A stretch of 64,000 nt of DNA from Tetrapyrgos nigripes (taxonomy: Eukaryota > Basidiomycota > Agaricomycetes > Agaricales > Campanellaceae). The stretch spans positions 24,762 to 88,761 of the forward strand of contig JAACJM010000296.1 of assembly GCA_013368315.1 (NCBI GenBank), written 5' to 3'. The position numbers and the translations under genes were made by a program. Numbering within the stretch: position 1 is the first letter of the stretch; the number at the start of each line of letters is the position of its first letter. This document shows positions 1 through 10,678 of this stretch, one piece after another. Under the pieces are notes generated by a model. The model ran no database searches. It was not told where the DNA came from and worked only from the letters and a program-made list of their open reading frames with translations.

Positions 1-1690
1 ATCCAGGGTGCGTGCAGGTTGCGTCCAGAGTGCGGGCAGGTTGCGTCTAGAGTGCACGCAGGTTGAGTCCAGAGTGCACGCAGGCTGCGTCCAGGGTGCG
101 TGCAGGTTGCACCCAGAGTGCGTGCAGGTTGCATCCAGAGTGCGCGCAGGTTGCATCCAGAGTGCGCACGTGCAGGTTGCACCCAGAGTGCATGCAGGTT
201 GCGCCCAGGGTGCGCGCAGGTTGCGTCCAGAGTGCACGCAGGTTGCGTCCAGGGTGTGCGCAGGTTGCGTCCAGGGTGCGCGCAGGTTGTGTCCAGAGTG
301 CACACAGATTGCGTCCAGGGTGCGCGCAGGTTGCATCCAGAGTGCGTGCAGGTTGTGTCCAGAGTGCACGCAGGTTGCGTCCAGAGTGCGCGCAGGTTGC
401 GTCCAGGGTGCGTGCAGGTTGCGTCCAGAGTGCGGGCAGGTTGCATCCAGAGTGCGCGCAGGTTGCGCCCAGATTGCGCGCAGGTTGCGTCCAGGGTGCG
501 TGCAGGTTGCGTCCAGGGTGCGCGCAGGTTGCGTCCAGAGTGCGCGCAGGTTGCGTCCAGGGTGCGTGCAGGTTGCGTCCAGAGTGCGCACAGGTTGCGT
601 CCAGAGTGCGCGCAGGTTGCGTCTAGAGTGCGTGCAGGTTGCGTCCAGAGTGCGCGCAGGTTGCGTCCAGGGTGCGTGCAGGTTGCGTCCAGAGTGCGCG
701 CAGGTTGCGCCCAGATTGCGCGCAGGTTGCACCCAGAGTGCACGCAGGTTGCGCCCAGGGTGCGCGCAGGTTGCGCCCAGAGTGCACGCAGGTTGCGCCC
801 AGGGTGCGCGCAGGTTGCGCCCAGATTGCGTGCAGGTTGCGTCCAGGGTGCGCGCAGGTTGCGCCCAGAGTGTGCGCAGGTTGCGCCCAGAGTGCGCGCA
901 GGTTGCGTCCAGAGTGCTCGCAGGTTGCGTCCAGGGTGCGCACAGGTTGCGCCCAGGGTGCGTGCAGGTTGCATCCAGAGTGCACGCAGGTTGCGTCCAG
1001 AGTGTGCGCAGGTTGCGTCCAGAGTGCGTGCAGGTTGCGCCCAGAGTGCGCACAGGTTGCGCGCAGGTTGCATCCAGAGTGCGCGCAGGTTGCGTCCAGG
1101 GTGCGCCCAGAGTGTGCGCAGGTTGCGTCCAGAGTGCGCGCAGGTTGCGTCCAGGGGGCGTGCAGGTTGCGTCCAGGGTGCGTCCAGAGTGCGCGCAGGG
1201 TGCGTCCAGAGTGCGCGCAGGTTGCGTCCAGAGTGCGCGCAGGTTGCGTCCAGGGTGCATGCAGGTTGTGTCCAGAGTGTGCGCAGGTTGCATCCAGGGT
1301 GCGCACAGGTTGCGTCCAGGGTGCACGCAGGTTGCGCCCAGAGTGTGCGCAGGTTGCGTCCAGAGTGCGTGCAGGTTGCGCCCAGAGTGCGTGCAGGTTG
1401 CGTCCAGAGTGTGTGCAGGTTGCGTCCAGGGGGTGCACAGGTTGCGTCCAGGGTGCGTGGAGGTTGCGTCCAGAGTGCGCGCAGGTTGCGCACACCCTGG
1501 ACGCAACCTGCACGCACTCTGGGCGCAACCTGCGTGCACCCTGGACGCAACCTGCGCGCACTCTGGACGCAACCTGCACACACCCTGGACGCAACCTGCG
1601 TGCACTCTGGACGCAACCTGCACGCACTCTGGACGCAACCTGCACGCACTCTGGACGCAACCTGCACGCACTCTGGATGCCACCTGCGCA
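1..1690. repeat. 22-bp GC-rich minisatellite with an internal inversion
   Basis: About 75 copies of a 22-bp unit of the form CAGGTTGCGTCCAGAGTGCG plus CG. Copies vary mainly at a few CpG/TpG/CpA positions (GTCC/GCCC, AGAG/AGGG, CGCG/CGTG/CACG). The array starts before the window. From 1 to about 1490 all units point one way; from about 1491 to 1690 roughly nine units run as the reverse complement. No unit contains a stop in the three forward frames, and 22 is not a multiple of 3, so long Cys/Arg/Gln/Val-rich frames appear in several frames at once. These are not good evidence for a protein. Confidence 0.97.
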
Positions 1691-1761
1691 CTTTTGTCAC
1701 ACTGAAATACTTCTGTATTTCTTGGCTGTATTACCTAATGTATTACTGTGACACCATGTCA

Positions 1762-2104
1762 CTCTGAAATTTCCCTGTAATCCAACTTGTCTTACAGCAG
1801 TCTTACAGCATTGCTCCCAAAATTTCTTCTCTCTGTAATACTTCTGTAATCCAAGGCAGAATACTTGTTGAATGGCTTGGTGTAAGTTTGCTGCAATCCC
1901 TATGTAGGACACCGGATATACAGGGATTTGGCCTCTGAAATCTCCCTGTAATACAACTTGTCTTACAGCAGTCTTACAGCATTGATCTGGAAAATTCTTC
2001 TCTCTGTAATACCTCTGTAATACAAGGTAGATTACTTATTGAATGACTTGTTGTAAGGTCACTGTAATACCTCTTTATGGCAGATGATTTACAGGGATTT
2101 GCCT
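1762..2104. repeat. Two tandem copies of a 171-bp AT-rich repeat
   Basis: Copy 1 (1762-1932) and copy 2 (1933-about 2104) both begin CTCTGAAAT.TCCCTGTAAT and share TTGTCTTACAGCAGTCTTAC, the TTCTTCTCTCTGTAATAC block and the ATACAGGGATTTG-like end. A looser partial copy may lie at 1700-1761. The array sits between the minisatellite and a decayed retrotransposon frame. Confidence 0.9.
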
Positions 2105-3411
2105 CCAGTGCTAGTTCCTTCATCTGCTACTAATTGCCTGATATACTGGATTGCCTCGTCATTGCCCCATCCCGTAGTCCCTACAACTCCTATACTCCTT
2201 GTGAACCGATGGCTCCTTGTGGCCACATCTTCTAAAATATCTAGAGCTCGGGTATATTGTGGTGGTGTCGCATTTGGAGGAGTTGGTCCTAACAGGACAG
2301 CTGGTAAGTTTTCCATGATTTCCCTACCAGTTCTCGCGGAAGCGTGACTCCACATGCTGGGTGGTCTAAATGCAGTTCTTCCAATAAACGAAGCCGTGGT
2401 TCATCTTGTATGTGGGAGTCGATCCTTGGTTGATAGGGCACTCCCCATTGCAGATTCGTATTGTTGCGTATAGGGCCATTGATCGAGTCTTAAAGGTGTA
2501 GAAGCATGGTGAGGCTGTGGGACTTGTGTCATTGGTAAGATGATTGGTGTAGGTGGAACTGGGATCGCTTGAGAATCGTTTGACTGGATTTCAACAGCTC
2601 TACTTGGGTAATTGTTGCCCATGGCAGGAGTATGCACTAAAGGGTCTAGTCATGTAGGTGTTACTGGTGCGGGGACAATATTCGAAGTGATTCCCCCCTC
2701 TTCTTCTTGCGATTGAGCGTTTACCCCATCTTCCCCTAGAACCATCCCTTCTGCTCTCGAGTGGGTCTCTTCCCCTCTCGAATCTCCTTCTTTAACAATT
2801 CTAATTGAGTGATCCTCAGGTACTATTACTTGATGGATCCCTTGCAGTGCCGGTTCCACTGTAGGTTCCTGAAAGTATGATCTGTCTCCTTCCCCTTCCA
2901 TCTGACAGATTTCTTCGGCAATTGTTGGAGGAATTCGGATCGGGGCCGGAAGGCTAGAGGTCATAGATCCAGACCCTCGTCGGGCGTTTCATATCTGAGC
3001 ATCCAAGGTTAATTCTTCAATGTCTGGGTTGACCTGGAAATTGAGGTGGCGAATAACTGGGTCTTGATGGGGTTCAACAGCTGGCTGAACACGGTGAGTC
3101 CTCCTGGTCCTTTTGAACAAAGGGAAACCGGATTCACTAAGAGGTCGATGTGTAGACCTCTCGCCGCTCTCAGTACTTGTGGTGGTTAAAGTACGAATGC
3201 GGGTGGCTCCTAAGGATACGGGAGCCGTTCCCAATGCTTGGCCCGGCGTTGTCCATGTTCCATACGGTTGGTGTGATGACCTTGTGGGAGTATCTGTCCA
3301 TCCGACTCCTGGGGTATGAGTGTGGAAGGGAGGATTCCGAGTCTCGGGGGTATTGGGGTTTGCATTAGTCGTGCGAGTGCGTTCCTCTTTGGTTTGTACG
3401 TGCGTAGCCAT
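2089..3411 (-). pseudogene. Decayed gag-like open reading frame of an LTR retrotransposon
   Basis: One minus-strand frame runs from an ATG at 3411 to a TAA at 2089 (about 440 codons). It is interrupted by three in-frame stops, at 2989, 2650 and 2401, all TGA. The four segments stay in the same frame, so this is one decayed gene. The product is Pro/Thr/Ser-rich and hydrophilic, with a basic patch (FKRTRRTHR) near residue 100 and an acidic Glu-rich stretch in the middle. I recognise no catalytic motif. The frame begins 30 bp inside a TG...CA-bounded block with a TATA box on the same strand (3442-4273), which fits a gag gene following an LTR. The gag label is inference from position and composition. 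No pol follows: the 171-bp repeats start where the frame ends. Confidence 0.5.
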
Positions 3412-3441
3412 TGCTGGTGAATGGTTTGGAGTCTGCTATTA

Positions 3442-4273
3442 TGTTAGGATACGTACAAAGAGTTGTAGTACGTAGCTTTATTCAAATAACAAGTACCAAG
3501 TAAGTATACTAAGTACAAGTAACCGCTAGGCAGTCTAATGGATCTACACACGAATAGGGGCTTTAAGTACTTAAGGTTGAACTTGGTAAGGTGAATACCA
3601 GGTAATTTGTAGTACTTAGAGAAAAGTTCTTGATGTTGCGGGTAAAGGAATCAATTGATATGCAGTCGTGAATCCGACGGCAGCCGTTAGGCAAATGTAT
3701 CAAGTGATTAGTAGTATGGGAAATGAGCTTATGCAGTCGAGTAGATCGACGGCAACCTTAAGGCACGGTTATAATAGTCTACTAAGTATATTTAGGTACG
3801 TACAATACAAAATAGCAGACTGGGGATCCTCGAATCCCCAGCTAGCTTTTATACATGCAAGATTTGAATTGGTATCTACGGGTCCCTTCAACACGCACTG
3901 CCTTCTGAGTCCCTTTGACTCAGATGGCCTCCTCCTGACTCATCCTGACTCTTCAACGGCTCTCCGTCACTCCCTACTGGTTCCATATTCCTTCTCGACT
4001 CATTTCGACTCCTCCTCGCTTCCCGGTTGATATCCGTTGACTCATTCTTACACTTTGATACCTGCTGACTTTACTATTCAGTCCTCTTCGGGTTCGTGGG
4101 ACGAATGGTGCTTCTTTGAATCACCTCCCGTTATCCGTATTTGGCAAGGTATACTCTTGCCAGCCGTTGCGTTGGTTCCCTCTTTACGAGGCAGTTCGGG
4201 CTCCTCCTCCGATGACCGTTCGTGGTCACATGGTTCATGTTTTGACGCGTCGCGTTCTGGTCACGTCATAACA
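3442..4273 (-). repeat. Probable LTR of the decayed minus-strand retrotransposon
   Basis: The block is bounded by TGTTAGG at 3442 and CATAACA at 4273, so on the minus strand it also reads TGTTA...TAACA. A TATAAAAG box on the minus strand lies near 3846-3853. The gag-like ATG is 30 bp beyond the inner edge. There is no second LTR copy in the window and no TSD to test, so the outer edge is a guess from the TG/CA termini. Confidence 0.4.
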
Positions 4274-4441
4274 GCAACTCAGTTTGACTTTAAGCTGGTG
4301 CATGTACCTAGAACATCTGCTAGATATTTTTGGTGGCTTATTATCTTTTAAGTGATACTAAAAGATGAAATACATAATATGAGTGCCTGTGATAACCTCT
4401 GGAATGAGATATGCCCATGTATATGGTTCCAGAAGGTACTA

Positions 4442-5080
4442 TTTTCGCTTTGTGAGTAATAAATTGAGAATAGAGTCTTGGAACTTGGAGATATAAGAGA
4501 TATGACTTCATATTACTGTTTGGGACATCATTAAACACTTTTAAACCCACTCAACCCATTTTATAAGGTACATATTTGCAGGTGCCACAGGTACCCATGT
4601 TTGGGGGTAAGTCTTGAATAGCAGAGTAGCCAGAGCCTATAGAGCCAATCCAAGTGGATATTAGGATTCCACAACCAAAGTTACCTTAGTAGGCATATCC
4701 ATGATCATATTGGATGCCATACCATGCCCTGTCCATGGCCATTCCTCTTTTTCGCTTTTGTGGCAATTTTTGGAGAATAAATTGGAAATAGGGTCTTGTA
4801 TCTTGAAGATATGGAGAATATGACTTTATATACTGGTTGAGAGTAGTAACGAACATTTATCCACCCACTCAAACAAATTTTTAAGTTGCATATTTGTGGG
4901 TGCCACAGGTACCTATATTTAGGGGTAAGTATTCAATATCACCAGAACCACAGAATATAGAGCTTATCCAAGTAGATATCCAGATTCAGGCACACAAAAT
5001 ACCCTAGTAAACATATCTATAATTATATTAGAGGCTCATCCCAAATTTTTCACTTTTTTGTGAGTAAATTGAGGATATCT
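4442..5080. repeat. Diverged tandem repeat, about 318-bp period, 2 copies plus a partial third
   Basis: Copy 1 (4442-about 4750) and copy 2 (about 4751-5048) share in order a TTTTCGCTTTTGTG-like start, an AATAAATTG.A.ATAG.GTCTTG block, CCACCCACTCAA, GGTGCCACAGGTACC (4581 and 4899), GGGGTAAGT, and a shared tail ending in TAG.A.ATATC. A third start (TTCACTTTTTTGTGAGTAAATTGAGG) begins near 5049 and breaks off. Identity looks like 70-80 per cent. No coding frame is kept. Confidence 0.8.
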
Positions 5081-5476
5081 CACCAGGCATTGATTATATA
5101 ATAAAATAAATGTTATTCCCACGTTTAGAGAATCTAAAAGCAGTATCCTACCAAGTTACATGATGATCAGAGCTGATTGGATGCAATGGCCAGTACCCAT
5201 CCTGCTCTTTTGCTGTATTTTGGACAGTATTTTGGCCATATCTCTATAACCACTGCAGATATTGTAAATCTGATTGCATATTTGGATTCAGCGACCCAAA
5301 ACACACCCCCTTATATGCTCATATCACTTTTCATTGCCGGCTCTGGGAATTTATTTTGCATTTTCTGAGCCAGCCACACCTACTACCCCTATTTGATTTG
5401 CAGATTCTGGGCCCTACCGACGGCCTGCACCTCCCATCAAATTTTGAGGCGTGAGAAAAACCTGCCCTCTAAGGGG

Positions 5477-5720
5477 CACAGTGGCTTACTACGCATGGTA
5501 TGCAATAAAATAAAATATGAGTATACTATGCATGGTATGGGGCTGGCACAGTGGCTTACTATGTATGATATGCAAAAATAAAATGTGATATACTATGCAT
5601 GGTATGGAGTGGAACAGTGACTCACTATGCATAGTATCATACCATAATATAGGTACAGATAAGCCTCTACATACTACGCATTGTGCCCAGCAGAGTACTA
5701 TCAGTATACTATGTGTAGTA
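5477..5720. repeat. Short tandem array, about 66-70 bp period, built on ACTATGCATGGTATG
   Basis: The block CACAGTGGCTTACTA.G.ATG occurs at 5477 and 5547, and as AACAGTGACTCACTATG at 5613. It is interleaved with ACTATGCATGGTATGG copies at about 5526 and 5591, and weaker copies continue to about 5720. ATGCAT palindromes recur inside the unit. The array abuts the 3' end of the gene at 5745-6692. Confidence 0.75.
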
Positions 5721-5744
5721 GTTACAGCTACAGCTGGAACTTGG

Positions 5745-6692
5745 CTAGATTCTGGCGTGCTCTGAAATTCTACTCTCAACACTGATGAAGCAAAACTGCA
5801 AGAATAATACGTACATGCTCTTTGCCAGCTCGCCAAACTCCTGAACCTTACTTGCTTGGACCTTGTCAGCACTCATAAGCTCCTTGTAGGCTTTCATGTT
5901 CTCTTCTGCATCCGCATCTCTCGTGATCTCCTCCCTAACTGCTTCACTCTCGGCATTAGAAAGTTCCCTCGCGATTGATGTACGAAACCACAGCTTAAAC
6001 CAGTCCTCAAGTCCTGCCTCGGGCCACCATTCGTTGTATGCCTTCAAAATTTCCTTCTTATATTGAGGCATAGCCATATAGTGCTTATAGGGCTCGACAT
6101 GATGAGGTGGTCTGCCAACATCACATACGTTCTTCATGAGCAGCGCCAAGGTTGCATTCATTTGGCTGGATCTGTTGGTTTGTCGATGAAACCAGCTGGT
6201 GAGTTGCTCGAAGAAAAATCTTATTAGTACTAATTATCCATCTAAAGTTGTTGATAGATATACCTTTTGTGCTAGCTCCTGCATAGCATCCCTCAGCTCA
6301 TCATGACTTCTCACAAGCTCCTCGTAAGCTCCCGGAGCAAGATCGGACCCTTCAGCCGTAACCTGAAACTTTTGTGGTATCTCCTTGTTGTGCCACGGAA
6401 ATTTCTCAAAGTAGTGTTTGAAGAATTGGGTAAGCCACTGTGCCACCTTCATTGGTTGGCTCAAATACGCCTCACTCTCCACTTGCAGGTAGTCGAGATT
6501 TTCTTTCTTGATTTTAGACTTAGGACCACGTTTTTTCAGCTCGGCTGACGATGTAGAATCATCCACATTAGTGGGTTCAGGCTGCGTGGAAGGAGCAGGG
6601 ATAATCGGCTGTGTAGCATCAGCAATATTAGGCTGTGTAGAAAGAGAAGTAGGCTCAATAGGAGGATTGGAAGTATTGCCTTGACCAGACAT
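5745..6692 (-). CDS. Hypothetical two-exon protein, 296 aa, apparently intact
   Basis: Exon 1 is 6692-6264 and exon 2 is 6206-5745. They are joined by a 57-nt GT-AG intron (6207-6263) with an ACTAATAA branch-like motif, and the splice preserves frame. The start at 6692 follows a non-coding stretch. Residues 1-55 are low-complexity Pro/Thr/Ser/Asn/Gln. A basic patch (KKRGPKSKIKKE) near residues 60-75 could be a nuclear signal or AT-hook-like segment. The rest is charged and helix-rich, with Trp-rich clusters (KVAQWLTQFFKHYFEKFPWH, EWWPEAGLEDWFKLWF) and a Glu/Lys-rich C-terminal coiled-coil-like stretch. I do not recognise the family. It lies on the same strand as, and just downstream of, the viroplasmin-like gene and faces away from the KDZ transposase. 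It could be an accessory gene of a large transposon, but nothing in its sequence proves that. Confidence 0.65.
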
Positions 6693-7428
6693 GGCTGAGT
6701 AGATTTCCAGGTAGTAGGGTGAGGTCACAATGTAAAATATCAGATCAGTCGACTACAGCATAAACCCAGAAAATTTGCATCAGCCACCGCTAACAATCTA
6801 TGAACATATTAACATGTAAGATAGATAGGTATGTATACTTATGTATAGTGAATACATACAGATAGATGGAGTAAATAGACCGTGTCAAAGATCCTCATCA
6901 CTGGTTTCTGTCTTTTTGGTGTCAAAATCAAGACATGCTAGCAACTCCTCAGCCTCTCTTACACTGTCCACCTCCATGGCTTGAGCTTCCATGCCTCGTA
7001 TATGGGCCTCTTGTATCATCTCGTCAGCAGTGTCACTAGCAGTCCTCAATATAAGCATAATTCCCAGTGAAAACAAAACACTCACACATCCACCACAGCG
7101 GCTCTACCTCTGATAGTCACTGCCCAAGCCCTTCCACAAGGTGGCACCTGACTCACTCTACGCTGGGCAGGCAAATTAGACCCAAAAAAGGCTTGGGCTG
7201 TTTGACACTTAGAAGGAGACTGGGGTGGGTCCTGAGGAGTGCCGGCAGATCGTGAAGCCCCAGCAGATCATGAAGGAGAAGCTGGTATTGGGATAGTAGC
7301 ATGTGGTGGTGGTGGTGGTGGTGGTGTAGTTGGCCACATTGCTGGTTCAGGGGATAGTAGTGTGAGTACAGTACCATCAATGAAATCGGCAGGATGACAA
7401 TGCATGCTGAGGCAGTTCTGCCTCTAGC

Positions 7429-9027
7429 TAAAGACTGGCACGAGTCCGAGTCTTAAATGAGTACCTGCAGGTTGATCCGTTGATTTACCCGCAGGTCATG
7501 GGAACCGCAGGTCCAGGTACCTGTTTCCCATGGGTCACTGACAGGTTGCGGGTCAGGACTTTGGGTGCTACAGGTACTTGTGCAGGTACCTGTCCTAACT
7601 AAGTACAAGATGACTCTATTATTATTTGAATATAAATTATATTATTCAGGAAGTACATACACCAATCTATGTATGACTACGGGTACACCTTACTGTTGAA
7701 AGTGAAGGTGTAAGTGTAGATGATGTTCGCTCAAAAAGTCCATAGCTCACCCGGACATGCTCGGATCGCTTTGAAAATGCCAACATCAATTTGGACATAA
7801 AGTTCACGTCAGAAACAGGCCCCACGCAAGTCCTAGCTATCCGCAATGCTAAAATGCGAATGGGCTTTGATGAACTTGGCTCTTTTTTGTTCAAAAAGTC
7901 TGTAGTTCGCCCGGACGTGATCATATCGCTTCGGAAACGCCACCAATCGATTCGGACATAAAATTCACGTCAGAAACAGGCCCCACGCAAGTTCTAGCTA
8001 TCCGCAATGCTAAAATGCGAATGGGCTTTGATGAACTTGACTCTCTTTTGTTCAAAACTCTAGTTCCCCCGGATGTGATTATATCGCTTCGGAGACGCCA
8101 CCAATCTATTCGGACGTGAAATCCACGTCAGAAACCGGCCCCATGCCAGTCCTAGGTATCCGAAATGCTAAAATGCGAATGGGCTTTGATGAACTTGACT
8201 CTTTCTTGCTCAAAGTCTGTATTTTGCCCAGATGTGATCAGATCACTTTGAAAACGCTACCAATCAATTTGAACGTAGAATACACGTCGGAAACTACCCC
8301 CACGCCAGTCCTAGCCATGCAAAATGCACTGACGCGTCTGTATTGTTTGCCTACAGCCTGTGTCCAAGGCTTTAGGTAAACACAGCGTGACTTCGTTTAA
8401 TCGTGGTTAAATTATTTATTTAATATAGTCTAATTGCGAGTACTTCTCAGAGTCTCGCATTCCTCATTTTCACTGTTCTATCTTCTACTCAGGTAGTTCC
8501 TTCCTGTCCCAGTAATACCCATCTCATCTACATCTTGTAGCTCCTCTGGTTTGCACATCAACACAGTTTCACCGTCGAGATCAAGCCTTCCTTACCAATG
8601 GTTTGTGATCTAGTCAAACGCTAGTGAAACTGTTGGTCTCCTTTTACCGGAGGAGGAGGTGGTGAAAATGTTTAACAGGTTGAATTCACGCAGAAAGGTA
8701 AAGGATTTGGACAGTAGTGAGAATACAGAAGACAGTAGTAGTGGAGATGAGGATGAAGGGTTGTAGTATTATTATATATTATAAACTTTTATTAAACTGT
8801 TAACTGGTGTTTCCTTGGGTTTTCTGGCAGGTACCTGTAGGTATACCTGTGAGTACCTGCAAGGACTCGTTGGATACAAGTAACCTGTGACCTGCAGGTA
8901 TATGACTTGCAGGTCAGGTACCTGTTTCCCACGGATCTCAAACAGGTCGCAGGTCACTATTTTGGTGCATCAGGTACCTGTCTACGGATCACAGGTAAAA
9001 CCTGACCTGGACTCGTGCCAGTCTTTA
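7429..9027. mobile_element. Non-autonomous hAT element, family A, copy 1 (1,599 bp)
   Basis: Terminal inverted repeats are TAAAGACTGGCACGAGTC at 7429 and its reverse complement ending at 9027. The flanking 8-bp TSD is CCTCTAGC at 7421-7428 and CCTCCAGC at 9028-9035 (one mismatch). TIR plus 8-bp TSD places it in the hAT superfamily. The first and last 200 bp are full of CAGGTACCTG-like subterminal motifs in both orientations. The middle carries four 160-bp tandem repeats and no transposase frame. A second copy of the family (575 bp) is at 18690-19264. It interrupts the viroplasmin-like gene. Confidence 0.92.
7728..8340. repeat. Four tandem 160-bp repeats inside hAT family A
   Basis: Units start near 7728, 7888, 8050 and 8208 at GTTCAAAAAGTC-like sequence. 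They share CCCGGA.GTGATCA.ATCGCTT, ATTCACGTCAGAAAC.GGCCCC and ATGCTAAAATGCGAATGGGC. Copies 1-3 are closer to each other than to copy 4, which has lost its end. Short frames across the repeats differ between units, so no protein is proposed. The other family copy (18690-19264) lacks this array. Confidence 0.9.
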
Positions 9028-9500
9028 CCTCCAGCCATGGAGGGCATCTTCATAGGTCTTATAGCTCTTGTATTGAGACCACTTACGTTGAGAATGCGTC
9101 CTGACGCATCATCCCTGGGAAAAAAAAATCAGCATTGGAATAGCCACCAAATGAGCAAAAATGATCAGGTGGTGTATATCCCCAGTGCACTGCCAGTGTA
9201 AATGTTATATAACACTTTTGGGGTAAAGTCCCTGCCAGCTGATTCCACTCCATAGACATGGGGCTTGCAAGTAGGATGAGGAGGAGAGCGATCAGCCATT
9301 TCTGCACTGAGATTCTTGAGCTGCTGCCACAGGTGGTTGTTAATATCAGAAGATTGATGAGAAGAATGAGGGTGGCATAAATACATTGCCATATCGGCCT
9401 TATATATCCCCATAACAAAACCTGGATATTCTGGTATATCAGAACATTCTATTAGATCTTTTAGATCTAAGAAACTATACATACATACACTGTAGATGAG

Positions 9501-10477
9501 CTATACACTGTAGATGAGAGAAACTGCAGTCAGAAAACAGAGATGGTGGACAACCCAATCCAAACGGTTGAACTCACATTGTAACAACTCTTGAACAGCA
9601 TTCTCTTCCATGATAGCAGCTCTCGTCACTTCCTGAACCTTCTGAAGTTGTGTGTGATTGGCTGGACCCTCCAAAGTTCGCATTGGCAACCAGAAGTTAC
9701 CCAAGTGCTGAAGCCACTCACGTGACTCTATCAACAGCTGATGGATAGAAGTGAACTGAGCGAAGACATCCTTGCGGCACTGTTCAATGTCTTGTCCACT
9801 AAACGACAGAAATTTCTGGGGCTCAGCTCCCACATAAAATGGAAGACAATGAGATACTAAAAGCAGATAGATGTAAGAGAAAGAGATCTTTGAAAAGACT
9901 CGTACCCACCTTGTTCCTCACAGTACAAGCCAATAGGAAGATCTTCTGGTACTATCTCGTCCTCAGGCAAGTGAGGACAATGATCCCACATGATTATTCT
10001 GGTAGCCAGCTCAGGACAAGCAGCAAGAGCTGCCGAGAAGCATTCGAGAAACCTTGGGGGGTAGCGACCATTGTTGATCAAGTGTACCAACCATAACCTC
10101 CCTTTGAGATTATCATCAGAAGGGGTTTCAGGAATCCAGGGAGTCATCCATGGTTTTGCACAAGGCCTGGAATATCCTTGTTATTACTGGAATGATCTAT
10201 ACTTGTACTAGCAGACTCACCACGAAAGCATTGATGGAACCACAGTATCATCATCAACACACCAACCCCAATCACCTCTACAGCCATCTGGATCTTCCCA
10301 AGGATCAAAAAGTGACTTGAGTGTTTTCAACACCTTTTGTTCAGGTGGTGGAGAGGGGCCACAGTCGAATGCAGCATGCCATGCAGATGCATGATGAGGA
10401 GGAGACCATCTATGCCAAGGCTGAGGGGGAGAGTACTGATTGGAAGGACTCAGAGCAGAGTTTTCGTGGTGCGACAT
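9501..10477 (-). CDS. Hypothetical protein exons upstream of the viroplasmin-like gene
   Basis: Three exons read coherently on the minus strand. The first starts at an ATG at 10477 (MSHHENSALSPSNQYSPPQP) and ends near 10218 at a GTGAGT donor. The second covers about 10166 to 9910 and ends at a GTGGGT donor. The third begins near 9825 (AEPQKFLSFSGQDIEQCRKD) and runs to about 9552, followed by another GTGAGT. The N-terminus is Pro/His/Trp-rich, exon 2 has LWLVHLINNGRYPPRFLECF, and exon 3 is helical and charged (EVTRAAIMEENAVQELLQ). I do not recognise the family. The next downstream frame (from 9482) may be the same gene, but the junction between 9552 and 9482 does not read cleanly in phase, so I keep them separate. 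Confidence 0.5.
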
Positions 10478-10678
10478 GAGTGGAAAGACAAATGAGGTAA
10501 GGTATATTTAAGTAAACAAGTAAACAAGTGTATGTATGATAAGCTACTGCTTCCTTGAAATGAACAGCCAGTCATTGCCAAGAACAAACAGATAAAACAA
10601 AGACTTACGCGGCCTTGCGTGTGGCATGGTGGATGCGTTCCTGTGAATGAATCGATGTGTTTCTTGATATGCTCAGTT

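Larger units (their letters stand above)
6885..9482 (-). pseudogene. Viroplasmin-like / RNase H1 N-terminal domain gene, split by a hAT element
   Basis: Upstream exon material (9482 to about 9036) reads YNIYTGSALGIYTT, then YKSYKTYEDALHGWR after an ambiguous junction. This is the pattern of the RNase H1 N-terminal (caulimovirus viroplasmin-type) domain, a small nucleic-acid-binding fold: Y.V..G...GIY..W followed by aromatic-K.(F/Y)KT.EEA. The hAT element at 7429-9027 begins straight after HGWR. Dropping it and one TSD copy lets the frame continue as QNCLSMHCHP, a run of eight prolines (7313-7340) and a Ser/Pro/Gln-rich tail. The tail has one in-frame TGA near 7268, in the context PASPS-stop-SAGAS. 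A 41-nt intron near 7042-7082 leads to an acidic helical C-terminus ending ETSDEDL at 6885. The domain call is from motif memory. The gene may start further upstream, in the 9501-10477 exons. Two defects make it non-functional. Confidence 0.6.

Noticed and set aside
8..1705. A 565-codon open frame and overlapping long frames in the minisatellite
   Set aside because: They exist because the 22-bp unit has no stops in three frames and 22 bp repeats every 66 bp in any frame. Several frames on both strands are open at once, so there is no evidence for a real protein.
3442..4273. Solo LTR with target duplication
   Set aside because: No 5-bp repeat flanks it, and the gag-like frame starts just inside, so it is better read as the LTR of a decayed element.
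7313..7340. Poly-histidine protein on the minus strand
   Set aside because: The His run is the shifted reading of a CCA repeat. The frame that continues the viroplasmin-like gene reads it as polyproline.
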